From a bacterium (lineage in GTDB: Bacteria > Patescibacteriota > Minisyncoccia > UBA6257 > GWB1-50-10), in the NCBI GenBank assembly GCA_021814545.1, contig JAKAID010000001.1, positions 1-41,589 of the forward strand: a DNA stretch of 41,589 bases, given 5' to 3'. Of the stretch, positions 25,534 to 33,165 are shown in pieces (position 1 is the stretch's first letter; each line of letters begins with the position of its first letter). The notes under the pieces are model-generated. The model did no database searches and had not been told where the DNA came from. It worked only from the letters and a program-made list of their open reading frames with translations. Position numbers and translations under genes: made by a program.

Positions 25534-25620
25534 TGGTGCCTAAGGTGGGACTCGAACCCACAAGACCGTAAGGTCATAGCATTTTGAGTGCTACGCGTAT
25601 GCCAGTTCCGCCACTTAGGC
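25534..25620 (-). tRNA. tRNA-Leu (CAA)
   Basis: Class II cloverleaf with a long variable arm. Acceptor stem GCCTAAG/CTTAGGC is perfect, with discriminator A and an encoded CCA (25534-25536 as complement). The anticodon stem TAGCA/TGCTA encloses CTCAAAA, giving anticodon CAA, which reads UUG. The T loop is GTTCGAGTC. Confidence 0.96.
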
Positions 25621-25950
25621 AGTTTTTCTTTTTATGAACACATTGAGGATGCCACAGAAATACGCTACAGTAAAGCAGAATCCACATCAATAATTCTTCC
25701 GACCGCGATATGAACAAAATTATGCACAATCAAGGAATGACGACGATGGCGTACCTATTGCGGTACGGTGAGGAGGAGATGACGCAGATGGTGCATAATT
25801 TTGCCATATCCCTTCGGGTTGCGGCGGTTTTTTCACCCTTCTTCGTTACGCCTCCTCGGAGTAGTCTCCGACTACACCATCGTCGGCAAGCCTCGCAGGT
25901 CGAAAAAACTGCCAGCAACGCGGGCAGGAAGAATTATTGATGTGGATTCT
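25621..25950. promoter_or_regulatory. parA upstream region with nested inverted repeats
   Basis: A 330-bp non-coding stretch. Perfect 13-bp arms CAAAATTATGCAC (25715-25727) and GTGCATAATTTTG (25791-25803) enclose a second 6-bp repeat CGTACC/GGTACG (25750-25755, 25762-25767). Each outer arm contains a DnaA-box-like 9-mer: TTATGCACA at 25720-25728 and TTATGCACC on the other strand at 25790-25798. A further hairpin GTAGTC-TCC-GACTAC lies at 25861-25875. A short in-frame ATG run at 25710 is not convincing as a gene. It may be a partition operator, autoregulatory site or origin-linked element. Confidence 0.55.
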
Positions 25951-26868
25951 ATGACGAGGGTTATCGCCATTTGTAACCAGAAGGGGGGCGTGGGGAAGAC
26001 CACGACCGCGATGAATTTAGCGGCGTATTTGGCGATGAGCGGATATCGCACGCTTCTTATCGATTTTGACCCGCAGTTCAATGCGACCGTGGGGCTCGGT
26101 GTGCGGCATGGCGAGGACGAAACTATCTATCATGCGCTTCTTGCGGGCACCCCGCCCGAGCGCGCGATAAAGCCGACGCATCTTTCGGGGCTCCATATGG
26201 CGCCCGCGTCCGCGCATCTTGCGGGGGCGCTCATCGAGCTCGTGAACCAGCCGGGGCGCGAGTGGTATTTGCGGAACTTCGTCGACCAGGTGAGCCATTG
26301 GTATGATTTTATTCTCATTGATTTGCCGCCGAGCCTGAATCTTCTTACAGTGAACGGACTCCTTGCTGCGGGTGAGGTCATCATTCCCGTGCAATGCGAG
26401 TATTACAGTCTGGAGGGGTTGAGCCAGCTTTTACAAACCATCGACCTTATTCGCAACAACCTCGAGCACCCGCTCCAGGTCGGGGGCGCACTGCTCACCA
26501 TGTACGACAAGCGCGAGAAGCTCTCCCGCGAAGTCGCACGCGAGGTACGGCGCCGGTTTCCGCACCACGTATACGACGTAGAAATTCCCCGCTCGGTGAG
26601 CCTCGCCGAAGCGCCGAGTTTTCAAAAGCCAGTGGCGCTTCACGCTCCTTTGAGCACGGGCGCGCAAGCATATGAACGGCTTGCGCGCGAGGTGGCGGCG
26701 CAATTCAACGGCGTCGCGGTAATTGCGCAAGAAGTGCCCGGAGTGGCTTCGGACGCGCATCTTGCGGCGGAATCCGTTGTTCCTGAAGCATCTGTTCCCC
26801 ATGGAACGGTCGTGATAGAGGGCAATGACGACCTTCCTCCTCTCGTTCTTTTTTCTCGGGATGAGTGA
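25951..26868 (+). CDS. parA: chromosome-partitioning ATPase ParA (Soj)
   Basis: A 305-aa ParA/MinD-family ATPase that binds DNA when ATP-bound and moves ParB-parS complexes. It has the deviant Walker A KGGVGKTTTAMNLA near residues 11-24, Walker A' DFDPQFNAT near 41-49 and Walker B LIDLPPSLN near 121-129. There is no N-terminal HTH, so this is the chromosomal Soj type. A C-terminal tail of about 50 residues is low-complexity and acidic. The ATG at 25951 is chosen because the conserved core starts at once (MTRVIAICNQKGG). parB lies 345 bp downstream, an unusual gap filled by a candidate RNA gene. Confidence 0.94.
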   Translation: MTRVIAICNQKGGVGKTTTAMNLAAYLAMSGYRTLLIDFDPQFNATVGLGVRHGEDETIYHALLAGTPPERAIKPTHLSGLHMAPASAHLAGALIELVNQPGREWYLRNFVDQVSHWYDFILIDLPPSLNLLTVNGLLAAGEVIIPVQCEYYSLEGLSQLLQTIDLIRNNLEHPLQVGGALLTMYDKREKLSREVAREVRRRFPHHVYDVEIPRSVSLAEAPSFQKPVALHAPLSTGAQAYERLAREVAAQFNGVAVIAQEVPGVASDAHLAAESVVPEASVPHGTVVIEGNDDLPPLVLFSRDE

Positions 26869-26880
26869 CACGAGGAATTG

Positions 26881-26909
26881 TTGACACCTCCCGATTGCGA
26901 TAATACTAT
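26881..26909 (+). promoter_or_regulatory. consensus promoter between parA and parB
   Basis: TTGACA (26881-26886), 17-bp spacer, TACTAT (26904-26909), starting only 12 bp after the parA stop. No ORF begins at the expected start of transcription, about 26916. Confidence 0.75.
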
Positions 26910-26915
26910 TTTCAG

Positions 26916-27121
26916 TAGTTCGCAGTGCGCATCGAGCTTGGCAAGCGGCCGCACGGGCATCCGGCCGGAACTCGTTGCTCCAGCAAGCCGGGGGAGATGA
27001 GACTTGCGGACTAACGTATACGTTTTGCTAAAGCAGAGGTAGTGGGCGGTCCTTGGTATATTGGCGCAGCGTTCAAATCTCGAGTTGTTCTTTCTTTATT
27101 TATTTACACTCGAAATTTTTT
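26916..27121 (+). ncRNA. candidate non-coding RNA, about 205 nt
   Basis: The interval is bounded by a consensus promoter upstream and an intrinsic terminator at its end, and I see no credible ORF in it. The body is GC-rich with possible stems (CGGCC/GGCCG near 26946-26967; TTGCT/AGCAA near 26975-26986; GCAAG/CTTGC near 26983-27007) and a 12-bp palindrome AACGTATACGTT (27013-27024). It does not match tmRNA, SRP RNA or RNase P RNA as far as I can recall their signatures. The size would fit 6S RNA, but I could not build the long 6S hairpin with confidence. Confidence 0.55.
27075..27121 (+). terminator. terminator of the candidate ncRNA
   Basis: AAATCTCGAGT (27075-27085) pairs with ACTCGAAATTT (27108-27118) in 10 of 11 positions, and the downstream arm runs into six T. 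The loop is 22 nt and T-rich. Confidence 0.6.
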
Positions 27122-27193
27122 GAATCGCATGCGCCGCCAACGGTCCGTTCGCCCTCTGTTTTAGTTTTTACACACTTTTGCTTTTTGCGATTT

Positions 27194-27199
27194 CATAAT
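27194..27199 (+). promoter_or_regulatory. possible -10 box for parB
   Basis: CATAAT ends 14 nt before the parB ATG, in an AT-rich stretch that separates parB from the upstream terminator. Confidence 0.4.
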
Positions 27200-27213
27200 A
27201 GAATTGAATTACT

Positions 27214-28266
27214 ATGTTAGGCCGTGGACTTGAATCGCTCATACCGAACAGCAGAGGCGAGAATGGCGCACCCCGGGTGCCGCCCGCGCACCAGGGGCAA
27301 CCCTCGACGTCTCATCCCCAGGCGCCCCAGCACAATCCGCACATTCCCCATGGCGTGCGGCCTGTTGAGTCGGTACGATCTTCGGCACCCATGCGCCCGC
27401 CCGAAGCTTCGATACATTTTTCGCATTTGCAGGAGCAGCCCGTCCAGCGCGAGGTTGCGCACGTGGCGAAACCAGAGCCTGAGCCGCAACATTCGGTTTT
27501 CCATATTGAGCTTGATAAGATAGCGCCCAACCCGTATCAACCGCGTCGTGAGTTCGACCAAACCGAACTTGAGGAGCTTGCGCAGTCCATTCGGGAATTC
27601 GGCGTGCTCCAGCCCATCATCGTTTCAAAAATAATCAAAGAGGCAGAATCTGGAGCCGAGGTGGAGTATCACATTATTGCCGGCGAACGCCGGTGGCGCG
27701 CTTCGAAGCTCGCGCGTCTTGAGCGCATTCCTGCAATCGTCAAAAAAGTGGACACGGGCCGCGCGAAGCTCGAGCTCGCGCTTTTGGAGAACATTCAGCG
27801 AAGCAATCTGAATCCGCTCGAAGCGGCGCGCGCGTATGCGCGGCTTCAAGATGAGTTCGGACTTACCCAGCGTGAGATCGCGACACGCATCGGCAAGAGC
27901 CGCGAAGCGGTCGCGAACGCGATGCGATTGCTGAATCTCCCTTCGCAGATCCAGGATGCACTGGCGCTTGGGAAGCTTTCTGAATCGCAGGGGCGCGCAC
28001 TTCTTTCGGTGCATGACCCCGCAGAACAGCTGCGCATGTTCGATGACCTGTTGAATAAAAAAACCACCGTGCGAGTGATGAAAGATATGGCAACCGCAAC
28101 CGCGGAGGACCCGCAGCGGAAGTATTGGGAGGGTCAGCTTGAAGAGCGAATCGGCGCGCCGGTGAAGATAAAGCGGCAGGGTGGCGGGGGTACTATCGGT
28201 ATTCAGTATTACTCGAGCGAGGAGCTTCAGGGCATCCTTCAGCGCCTTATAGGTGACGGCATGTAG
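27214..28266 (+). CDS. parB: chromosome-partitioning protein ParB (Spo0J)
   Basis: A 350-aa ParB. The N-terminal LGRGLESLIP motif, which stimulates ParA, is followed by a long Pro/His-rich linker (about residues 15-85). The CTP-binding ParB/Srx domain follows, with DKIAPNPYQPRREFD, AGERRWRASKLA and the ENIQRSNLNPLEAARAY segment. The HTH that reads parS is LTQREIATRIGKSREAVANAMRLL, and a C-terminal dimerisation domain ends the protein. It clamps DNA around parS and guides origin segregation. No perfect parS consensus was found in the window by eye. Confidence 0.95.
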   Translation: MLGRGLESLIPNSRGENGAPRVPPAHQGQPSTSHPQAPQHNPHIPHGVRPVESVRSSAPMRPPEASIHFSHLQEQPVQREVAHVAKPEPEPQHSVFHIELDKIAPNPYQPRREFDQTELEELAQSIREFGVLQPIIVSKIIKEAESGAEVEYHIIAGERRWRASKLARLERIPAIVKKVDTGRAKLELALLENIQRSNLNPLEAARAYARLQDEFGLTQREIATRIGKSREAVANAMRLLNLPSQIQDALALGKLSESQGRALLSVHDPAEQLRMFDDLLNKKTTVRVMKDMATATAEDPQRKYWEGQLEERIGAPVKIKRQGGGGTIGIQYYSSEELQGILQRLIGDGM

Positions 28267-28270
28267 CGCA

Positions 28271-29980
28271 CTACTCCTTTCCCGTCTTATAGGTTACTTC
28301 GCGGGTTCCCGCGATTTTTTTTAATGCAACGAGTACTTTAGTGAGCTTGGCATCGGGGAGCGAATCGCAGCGCACGAACGCGGTCGTGAACGCTTTGCGG
28401 GGGTCGGTATGGCCCTGGAGCGACATGATGGTAAGCCGCATATCCGCGAATACTCCCGCAATGTCTTTCAGATATCCCTCGCGTGTTTTACCGACAATCT
28501 TGAGTTCCACAAAAAGCGCAGCGTTTTTCGCTTGGAGCTTTTTCGTTTTTGTACGCATCGCGCTCTTGATGTGCTGCCGTGCCTGCTCGGTCTTTACGAA
28601 GCGGAGCCAGTCCTCGGTCGGCTTCTTTCCTTTGTGAATGATGATTTCCACGACATCGGCCGAATGGAGTTCTTGGTCGAGCGGTACTATCTTTTCGTTT
28701 ACCTTTGCACCCACGCATTGGTCGCCGATATCCGAGTGGATACGGTAGGCGAAGTCGACCGGGGTGGCGCCCTTCGGGAGGTCAATGACATCGTTGTCGG
28801 GTGTAATGACGAAGATACGGTCTTTGAAGAAATCCACCTTGAGCGACTGAACGAATTTTTCCTGATCGGTGAAATTTTCCTGCCAGTTGCGTAATTGTTC
28901 CACCCAGAGGAGCTCATCGCGGTTTTTAACGCCCTTCCAGCTTCGCGCGGTGTAACCCGTACGGGTGCGCACCTGCTGATACGCCCAGTGCGCGGCGATA
29001 CCCATCTCCGCCTCCTCGTGCATTTTTTCCGTGCGTATCTGTATTTCGATAACTTTGTTGTCGACGCAGAACACGGTCGTGTGAATACTGCGGTACCCGT
29101 TCGGTTTTGGCCGCGCGATATAATCTTTGAATTTCCCCGGGAGCGGCTGCCAGAGCTGGTGTACGACGCCTAATGTCGCGTAGCACTCTTCGGGTGTTTT
29201 CACGATGATGCGGATAGCCACGAGGTCATAGATTTTCTCGAGGTTCATATCGTAGCGGCGGAGCTTTCGGTAGAGGCTGTAGTAGCGTTTTGCGCGAGAA
29301 TCAACCTTGAGTGGGCGGATATTGTGCTCGCCGAGCGCGCGCAAAAGGATAGGCTCCACTTTTTTTACGTACTTTATGCGGCTGTTGTAGGAGTCTTTGA
29401 CCGTTTCGTGGAGCCACTTGTATTCGTCGGGGTGGATGTGGGGGAAGGCAAGGTCCTCAAGTTCGCCGGAGAGTTTCTGCATACCGAGGCGGTAGGCGAG
29501 CGGTGCATATATTTCCGCGGTTTCCCACGCGATACGCTCCTGGCGCTCCTTTGTTTTAAATTTGAGCGTCCGCATGTTATGGAGGCGGTCTGCAAGCTTT
29601 ACGATGACTACGCGGAGGTCGCGGGTGAACGAGATGACGAACTTGCGGAGGTTTTCCACCTCGGCGTCTTTGTTGTGCTCTTGATATTCGAGCGTTTTGA
29701 GTTTGGTAAGGCCGTCCACGAGGAAGGCGATCTCGGAACCGAACGTTTTTTCGATGTCGGCGCGCGTTACCGGCGTATCTTCGACTACGTCGTGAAGGAG
29801 GGCGGCGGCGACCGAGGCTTCGTCGAGTTGCCAATCCGCCACCGTGTTCGCTACCTCTTCACAGTGCGTGAAATACGGGTCGCCGCTTTCCCGGAGCGCG
29901 TCTTTGTGCGCGTTTTTTGCGAACGCGTAGGCCTTTGCTACTACACTCTCATTGCCATATTTTTTCAGTAACGCGGACAT
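28271..29980 (-). CDS. rel: bifunctional (p)ppGpp synthetase/hydrolase (Rel/SpoT family)
   Basis: A 569-aa long RSH enzyme for the stringent response. The HD hydrolase domain is intact by eye: H39, H63-D64 and D131 in KLADRLHN. The synthetase domain shows KRYYSLYRKL, IYDLVAIRIIV, RPKPNGYRSIHTTV and EIQIRTEKMHEEAEMGIAAHW. A TGS domain (about 383-450) and a terminal ACT-like domain (about 490-565) follow; the helical and zinc-finger part between TGS and ACT is short compared with the roughly 740-aa E. coli enzymes. It is convergent with parB (4 bp between stops) and divergent from groES. Confidence 0.95.
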   Translation of the reverse strand: MSALLKKYGNESVVAKAYAFAKNAHKDALRESGDPYFTHCEEVANTVADWQLDEASVAAALLHDVVEDTPVTRADIEKTFGSEIAFLVDGLTKLKTLEYQEHNKDAEVENLRKFVISFTRDLRVVIVKLADRLHNMRTLKFKTKERQERIAWETAEIYAPLAYRLGMQKLSGELEDLAFPHIHPDEYKWLHETVKDSYNSRIKYVKKVEPILLRALGEHNIRPLKVDSRAKRYYSLYRKLRRYDMNLEKIYDLVAIRIIVKTPEECYATLGVVHQLWQPLPGKFKDYIARPKPNGYRSIHTTVFCVDNKVIEIQIRTEKMHEEAEMGIAAHWAYQQVRTRTGYTARSWKGVKNRDELLWVEQLRNWQENFTDQEKFVQSLKVDFFKDRIFVITPDNDVIDLPKGATPVDFAYRIHSDIGDQCVGAKVNEKIVPLDQELHSADVVEIIIHKGKKPTEDWLRFVKTEQARQHIKSAMRTKTKKLQAKNAALFVELKIVGKTREGYLKDIAGVFADMRLTIMSLQGHTDPRKAFTTAFVRCDSLPDAKLTKVLVALKKIAGTREVTYKTGKE

Positions 29981-29997
29981 AGAAGAAAGGTTTTTTT

Positions 29998-30026
29998 ATC
30001 ATACTCCTCCCGGGGTATGGGCTCAA
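29998..30026 (-). promoter_or_regulatory. rel promoter
   Basis: On the minus strand: TTGAGC (complement of 30021-30026), 17-bp spacer, TATGAT (complement of 29998-30003), 17 nt before the rel ATG. A GGGAGGAG stretch lies inside the spacer, upstream of the transcription start, so it is not a ribosome-binding site. Confidence 0.6.
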
Positions 30027-30042
30027 ATTGCCCCAGAAAATA

Positions 30043-30070
30043 TTGACAGGGGTGGTCGCACGAATATACT
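30043..30070 (+). promoter_or_regulatory. groES-groEL promoter
   Basis: TTGACA (30043-30048), 16-bp spacer, TATACT (30065-30070). It is followed by the CIRCE-like operator and then the groES start at 30126. Confidence 0.85.
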
Positions 30071-30083
30071 TAAATCATTAAAA

Positions 30084-30110
30084 TTAGCAATCGAAAGTCG
30101 AGATTGCTAC
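30084..30110 (+). promoter_or_regulatory. CIRCE-like HrcA operator, variant sequence
   Basis: TTAGCAATC-N9-GATTGCTAC. The standard element is TTAGCACTC-N9-GAGTGCTAA. Arm length and 9-nt spacing are kept, and the change C to A at arm position 7 is mirrored in the other arm, so symmetry is preserved. It lies about 7 nt after the predicted transcription start, the classic place for HrcA repression of groESL. hrcA is not in this window. Confidence 0.85.
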
Positions 30111-30125
30111 TATCAAACAAAACAT

Positions 30126-30428
30126 ATGAAATTAACACCATTATCGAATCGGGTGCTCATTGAGGCAGAGGTCGAAGAGGCAAAGGCAACGAAGTCGGGT
30201 ATCGTGCTTCCGGACTCGGCGGAGAAGAAAAAGCAGAGCCGCGGCACGGTCATCGCGGTGGGTCCCGGCAGAATGAACGACAAGGGCGAGCGCATGCTGG
30301 TCGCCGTGAACGTGGGCGACAAGGTACTCTTCAAGGAACCGTGGTCCGAGGAGGGCAAGCTCGAGCAGAACGGCAAGAAGTTTTTCTTAGTCGACGAGGA
30401 TGACATTTTGGCGACAATAACGGAATAA
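30126..30428 (+). CDS. groES: co-chaperonin GroES
   Basis: A 100-aa heptameric lid for GroEL. The family pattern is complete: PLSNRVLIEAEVEEAKATKSG with the mobile loop region GIVLPDSAEKKKQSRG, then TVIAVGPGR, VGDKVLFKEPW and the terminal DEDDILATI. The ATG at 30126 is chosen because it starts at the conserved N-terminus and follows promoter and operator; longer in-frame versions would run back through them. It has a leader of about 50 nt without a Shine-Dalgarno motif. groEL starts 4 bp after its stop. Confidence 0.97.
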   Translation: MKLTPLSNRVLIEAEVEEAKATKSGIVLPDSAEKKKQSRGTVIAVGPGRMNDKGERMLVAVNVGDKVLFKEPWSEEGKLEQNGKKFFLVDEDDILATITE

Positions 30429-30432
30429 CACT

Positions 30433-32073
30433 ATGGCAAAACAGATATTATTCAACGAAGACGCGCGTGTCGCGATGAAGCGCGGCATCGACAAGCTCGC
30501 GGCGGCAGTACGCATGACGCTTGGGCCCCGGGGCAGAGCGGTTGTTATTGAAAAGGGATATGGCGCTCCGCAGGTTACATTCGACGGCGTGACGGTCGCG
30601 AAAGAAATCGAGCTCGAGGACAAGTATGAGAATCTCGGCGCGGAATTCATTAAGCAGGCTGCAGACAAAACGAACGACAACGTGGGCGATGGCACCACGA
30701 CCTCGGTCGTGCTCGCGCACGCAATGATAGAAGAGGGCGAGACGGCTATTCGCGAGAAAGGGTTGAACGTCATCCAGCTCGCGGAGGAATTGAAGAAGGG
30801 CGCGGAGACCATCGTAAAGGCGCTTGAGCGCCAGAAGGAGGAGACGAATGATAATCAGAAGATAAAAGAAGTCGCCTCGCTTTCAGCGAAGGATACGCAC
30901 ATTGGCGCGCTTATTGCGGAGGTATTCGCGAAAGTCGGCCGCGAGGGCGTCGTGACGACCGATGACTCGAATACCATCGGCAATTCGTATGAGCTTGTCG
31001 AGGGCATGCAGTTCGACCGCGGCTACATCTCGCAGTACATGGTGACGAACCAGGAGAAGATGGATGCTGCGCTCGAGGACCCGTATATCTTGGTGACCGA
31101 CAAAAAAATATCTTCCATTCAGGAAATTCTTCCCGTGCTTGAAAAGGTGGTGCAGAGTGGCAAGAAGGAACTCGTGATAATCGCGGAAGATATTGAGGGG
31201 GAGGCACTCGCAACTCTGGTGCTCAATAAAATTCGCGGCATCTTCAGCGTGCTTGGCGTGAAGGCCCCCGGCTTCGGCGACCGGAAAAAGGAGATGCTTC
31301 AGGACATCGCCATCGTAACTGGCGCTTCCTTCATTTCGGAAGATTTGGGCAAGAAGTTCGATGGCGTTGAGCTCGCTGACCTCGGGCATGCCCATCGCGT
31401 CGTGGCGAGCAAGGAAAAGACGACTATCGTGGGCGGCAAGGGCGACAAGAAGGCAATCGATGAGCGCGTGAAACAGCTGAAGGCGCTCGTGAAGGCGGCC
31501 GACTCCGATTTCGACAAAGAAAAATTGCAGGAGCGCCTTGGGAAGCTTTCGGGAGGCGTGGCGGTCATTAAGATCGGCGCCCCCACTGAATCGGCACAGA
31601 AGGAGCTGAAGCAGCGCGTTGATGACGCGATATATGCCACGCGCGCCGCGATGGAAGAGGGCATTATCCCCGGCGGCGGCATTGCGCTCTTCAATGCGCA
31701 GGTGCGCGCGGGGAAGGGCGATGAGGGCAAGGAGGGTTCGGCGGAAAAGGCGGCGCTCGCCATTTTGAGAAAAGCGATGGAAGCGCCCATTGCTGCCATC
31801 ATTGCGAATAGCGGTGCGGATGCGAATAGGGTTATGGAGAAACTCCGCGCGCGCAGCGAGCAAGATACATGGAAGGGGTTCAATGCGTTCAAGAACGAAA
31901 TGGAAGATTTGAAGGCGGCGGGCATTATCGACCCGCTCAAGGTTACGAAGACCGCATTCATGAACGCGGTTTCTGTTGCGGCTAATTACCTTATGATAGG
32001 CGCTGCGGTAACCGAGCTTCCTGAGAAAAAAGAAAAAATGCCGGGCGGTATGCCGGGCATGGGGGAATATTAA
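30433..32073 (+). CDS. groEL: chaperonin GroEL
   Basis: A 546-aa 60-kDa chaperonin. Visible landmarks are TLGPRGRAVVIEKGYGAPQVTFDGVTVAKEI in segments, the ATP-binding DGTTTSVVLA, IIAEDIEGEALATLVLNK and the apical-domain region GDRKKEMLQDIA. Catalytic Asp equivalents appear intact by eye. The C-terminus ends GGMPGMGEY, a short form of the GGM tail. With groES it forms a heat-shock operon likely repressed by HrcA. Confidence 0.98.
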   Translation: MAKQILFNEDARVAMKRGIDKLAAAVRMTLGPRGRAVVIEKGYGAPQVTFDGVTVAKEIELEDKYENLGAEFIKQAADKTNDNVGDGTTTSVVLAHAMIEEGETAIREKGLNVIQLAEELKKGAETIVKALERQKEETNDNQKIKEVASLSAKDTHIGALIAEVFAKVGREGVVTTDDSNTIGNSYELVEGMQFDRGYISQYMVTNQEKMDAALEDPYILVTDKKISSIQEILPVLEKVVQSGKKELVIIAEDIEGEALATLVLNKIRGIFSVLGVKAPGFGDRKKEMLQDIAIVTGASFISEDLGKKFDGVELADLGHAHRVVASKEKTTIVGGKGDKKAIDERVKQLKALVKAADSDFDKEKLQERLGKLSGGVAVIKIGAPTESAQKELKQRVDDAIYATRAAMEEGIIPGGGIALFNAQVRAGKGDEGKEGSAEKAALAILRKAMEAPIAAIIANSGADANRVMEKLRARSEQDTWKGFNAFKNEMEDLKAAGIIDPLKVTKTAFMNAVSVAANYLMIGAAVTELPEKKEKMPGGMPGMGEY

Positions 32074-32092
32074 ATTGCCGAAACGAAACGCG

Positions 32093-32120
32093 AACCGCCC
32101 TTGAACAAGGGGCGGTTTTG
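32093..32120 (+). terminator. terminator after groEL
   Basis: ACCGCCC / GGGCGGT stem of 7 bp with a 9-nt loop, followed by TTTGCG. The thyX promoter appears to overlap it. Confidence 0.75.
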
Positions 32121-32128
32121 CGTATATG
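32101..32128 (+). promoter_or_regulatory. possible thyX promoter
   Basis: TTGAAC (32101-32106), 16-bp spacer, TATATG (32123-32128), overlapping the groEL terminator. It gives a leader of about 40 nt that contains AGGAAAGGG (32161-32169), 5 nt before the ATG, a partial Shine-Dalgarno-like stretch. Confidence 0.4.
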
Positions 32129-32174
32129 CTGACCGTAGCCGTTTCACATCAGACCCTGAAAGGAAAGGGCCACT

Positions 32175-33095
32175 ATGCCGCATACCAAGCTTCCACCCCG
32201 CATCGTGGACGATGAGGGGGTTCGTACGCTCCGGCCAGTGAGCCAGGGCGCCGAGAAGTGGTTGTTCCGCCCCATCCCATGCCTCGACCGCGGGTTCGTG
32301 TACCTCGTGGATTATATGGGCAGCGACCGTGCCATCGCAGAAGCCGCCCGGGTTTCCTACGGCCGCGGCACGAAGAAGGTGAGCGAGGACGAGGCGCTCA
32401 TTCGTTACTTGCGCCGTGCGATGCACACCTCACCATCGGAGATGGTCGAGTTCAAGTTCCACTGCAAGATGCCCATTTTCGTGGCACGCCAGTGGATACG
32501 CCACCGCACCGCGAACGTGAACGAGTACTCAGGCCGCTACTCGGAGATGTCGGACGAGTTCTATATGCCCGCACTCGACCAGGTGCGCGCGCAGGCGACG
32601 GACAACAAGCAGGGCAGAGGCGAGGCGCTCACGCCCGAGCAGCAACGGCACGTGCAAGGAATTCTCGCGCGCACGTACGAGAAAGCGCACGGCGGCTACC
32701 AGGAGCTTCTCGGCATGAACCTCGCGAAGGAGCTCGCACGCATCGGGCTCTCCGTTGCGAACTATACCGAGTGGTACTGGAAGATCGACGCGCACAATCT
32801 CTTCCACTTCCTCCGGCTCCGCCTCGACCCGCACGCGCAGTACGAGATACGCGTGTACGCGGAGGCGATGGCGCGCATTGTTCGCGACGCCATCCCGAAG
32901 TCCTATCGCGCGTTCGAGAACTACGTGCTCCACTCGATACAGCTCTCCGAGATGGAGATTGCCTTCATCGCCGCTCACCCCGAGCGCGGTGATGAGTGGA
33001 AGCTCTTCGAAGAGTTTTTCAAGGTGGTCGGGAACAAGCGCGAGGCGCGCGAGTTCGTCGGAAAAATGAAGCGTCTTGGCTTCGTGCGTTCGTAG
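32175..33095 (+). CDS. thyX: flavin-dependent thymidylate synthase ThyX
   Basis: A 306-aa enzyme that makes dTMP from dUMP with FAD and methylene-tetrahydrofolate, with no need for a separate dihydrofolate reductase step. The diagnostic motif RHRTANVNEYS (R109 to S119, RHRx7S) is exact, followed by GRYSEMSDEFY. Substrate-binding segments HTSPSEMVEF and ANYTEWYWKID are also visible. It is longer than the usual 220-260 aa because of an N-terminal extension of about 40 residues and a middle insert. It is a single-gene unit between two terminators. The leader with AGGAAAGGG is unlike most genes here. Confidence 0.96.
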   Translation: MPHTKLPPRIVDDEGVRTLRPVSQGAEKWLFRPIPCLDRGFVYLVDYMGSDRAIAEAARVSYGRGTKKVSEDEALIRYLRRAMHTSPSEMVEFKFHCKMPIFVARQWIRHRTANVNEYSGRYSEMSDEFYMPALDQVRAQATDNKQGRGEALTPEQQRHVQGILARTYEKAHGGYQELLGMNLAKELARIGLSVANYTEWYWKIDAHNLFHFLRLRLDPHAQYEIRVYAEAMARIVRDAIPKSYRAFENYVLHSIQLSEMEIAFIAAHPERGDEWKLFEEFFKVVGNKREAREFVGKMKRLGFVRS

Positions 33096-33102
33096 GCAGC
33101 AT

Positions 33103-33128
33103 CCCCGCCGTTATGGCGGGGTTTTTAT
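33103..33128 (+). terminator. terminator after thyX
   Basis: Perfect 7-bp stem CCCCGCC (33103-33109) / GGCGGGG (33115-33121), loop GTTAT, followed by TTTTTATTT. Confidence 0.9.
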
Positions 33129-33146
33129 TTGCGGGGCAGGCGGTGG

Positions 33147-33152
33147 TATACT
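33147..33152 (+). promoter_or_regulatory. -10 box TATACT for lemA
   Basis: TATACT ends 13 nt before the lemA ATG, giving a leader of about 6 nt with no Shine-Dalgarno motif. Confidence 0.6.
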
Positions 33153-33165
33153 GATACCAAGAATT

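Noticed and set aside
25710-25940. 76-codon open frame upstream of parA
   Set aside because: It is mostly made by the inverted repeats, has no Shine-Dalgarno or clear -10 box and no family features; better read as regulatory DNA.
26790-26805. parS-like palindrome GTTCCCCATGGAAC at the end of parA
   Set aside because: Arms are only 5 bp and the centre does not match the parS consensus; it encodes ordinary ParA tail residues.
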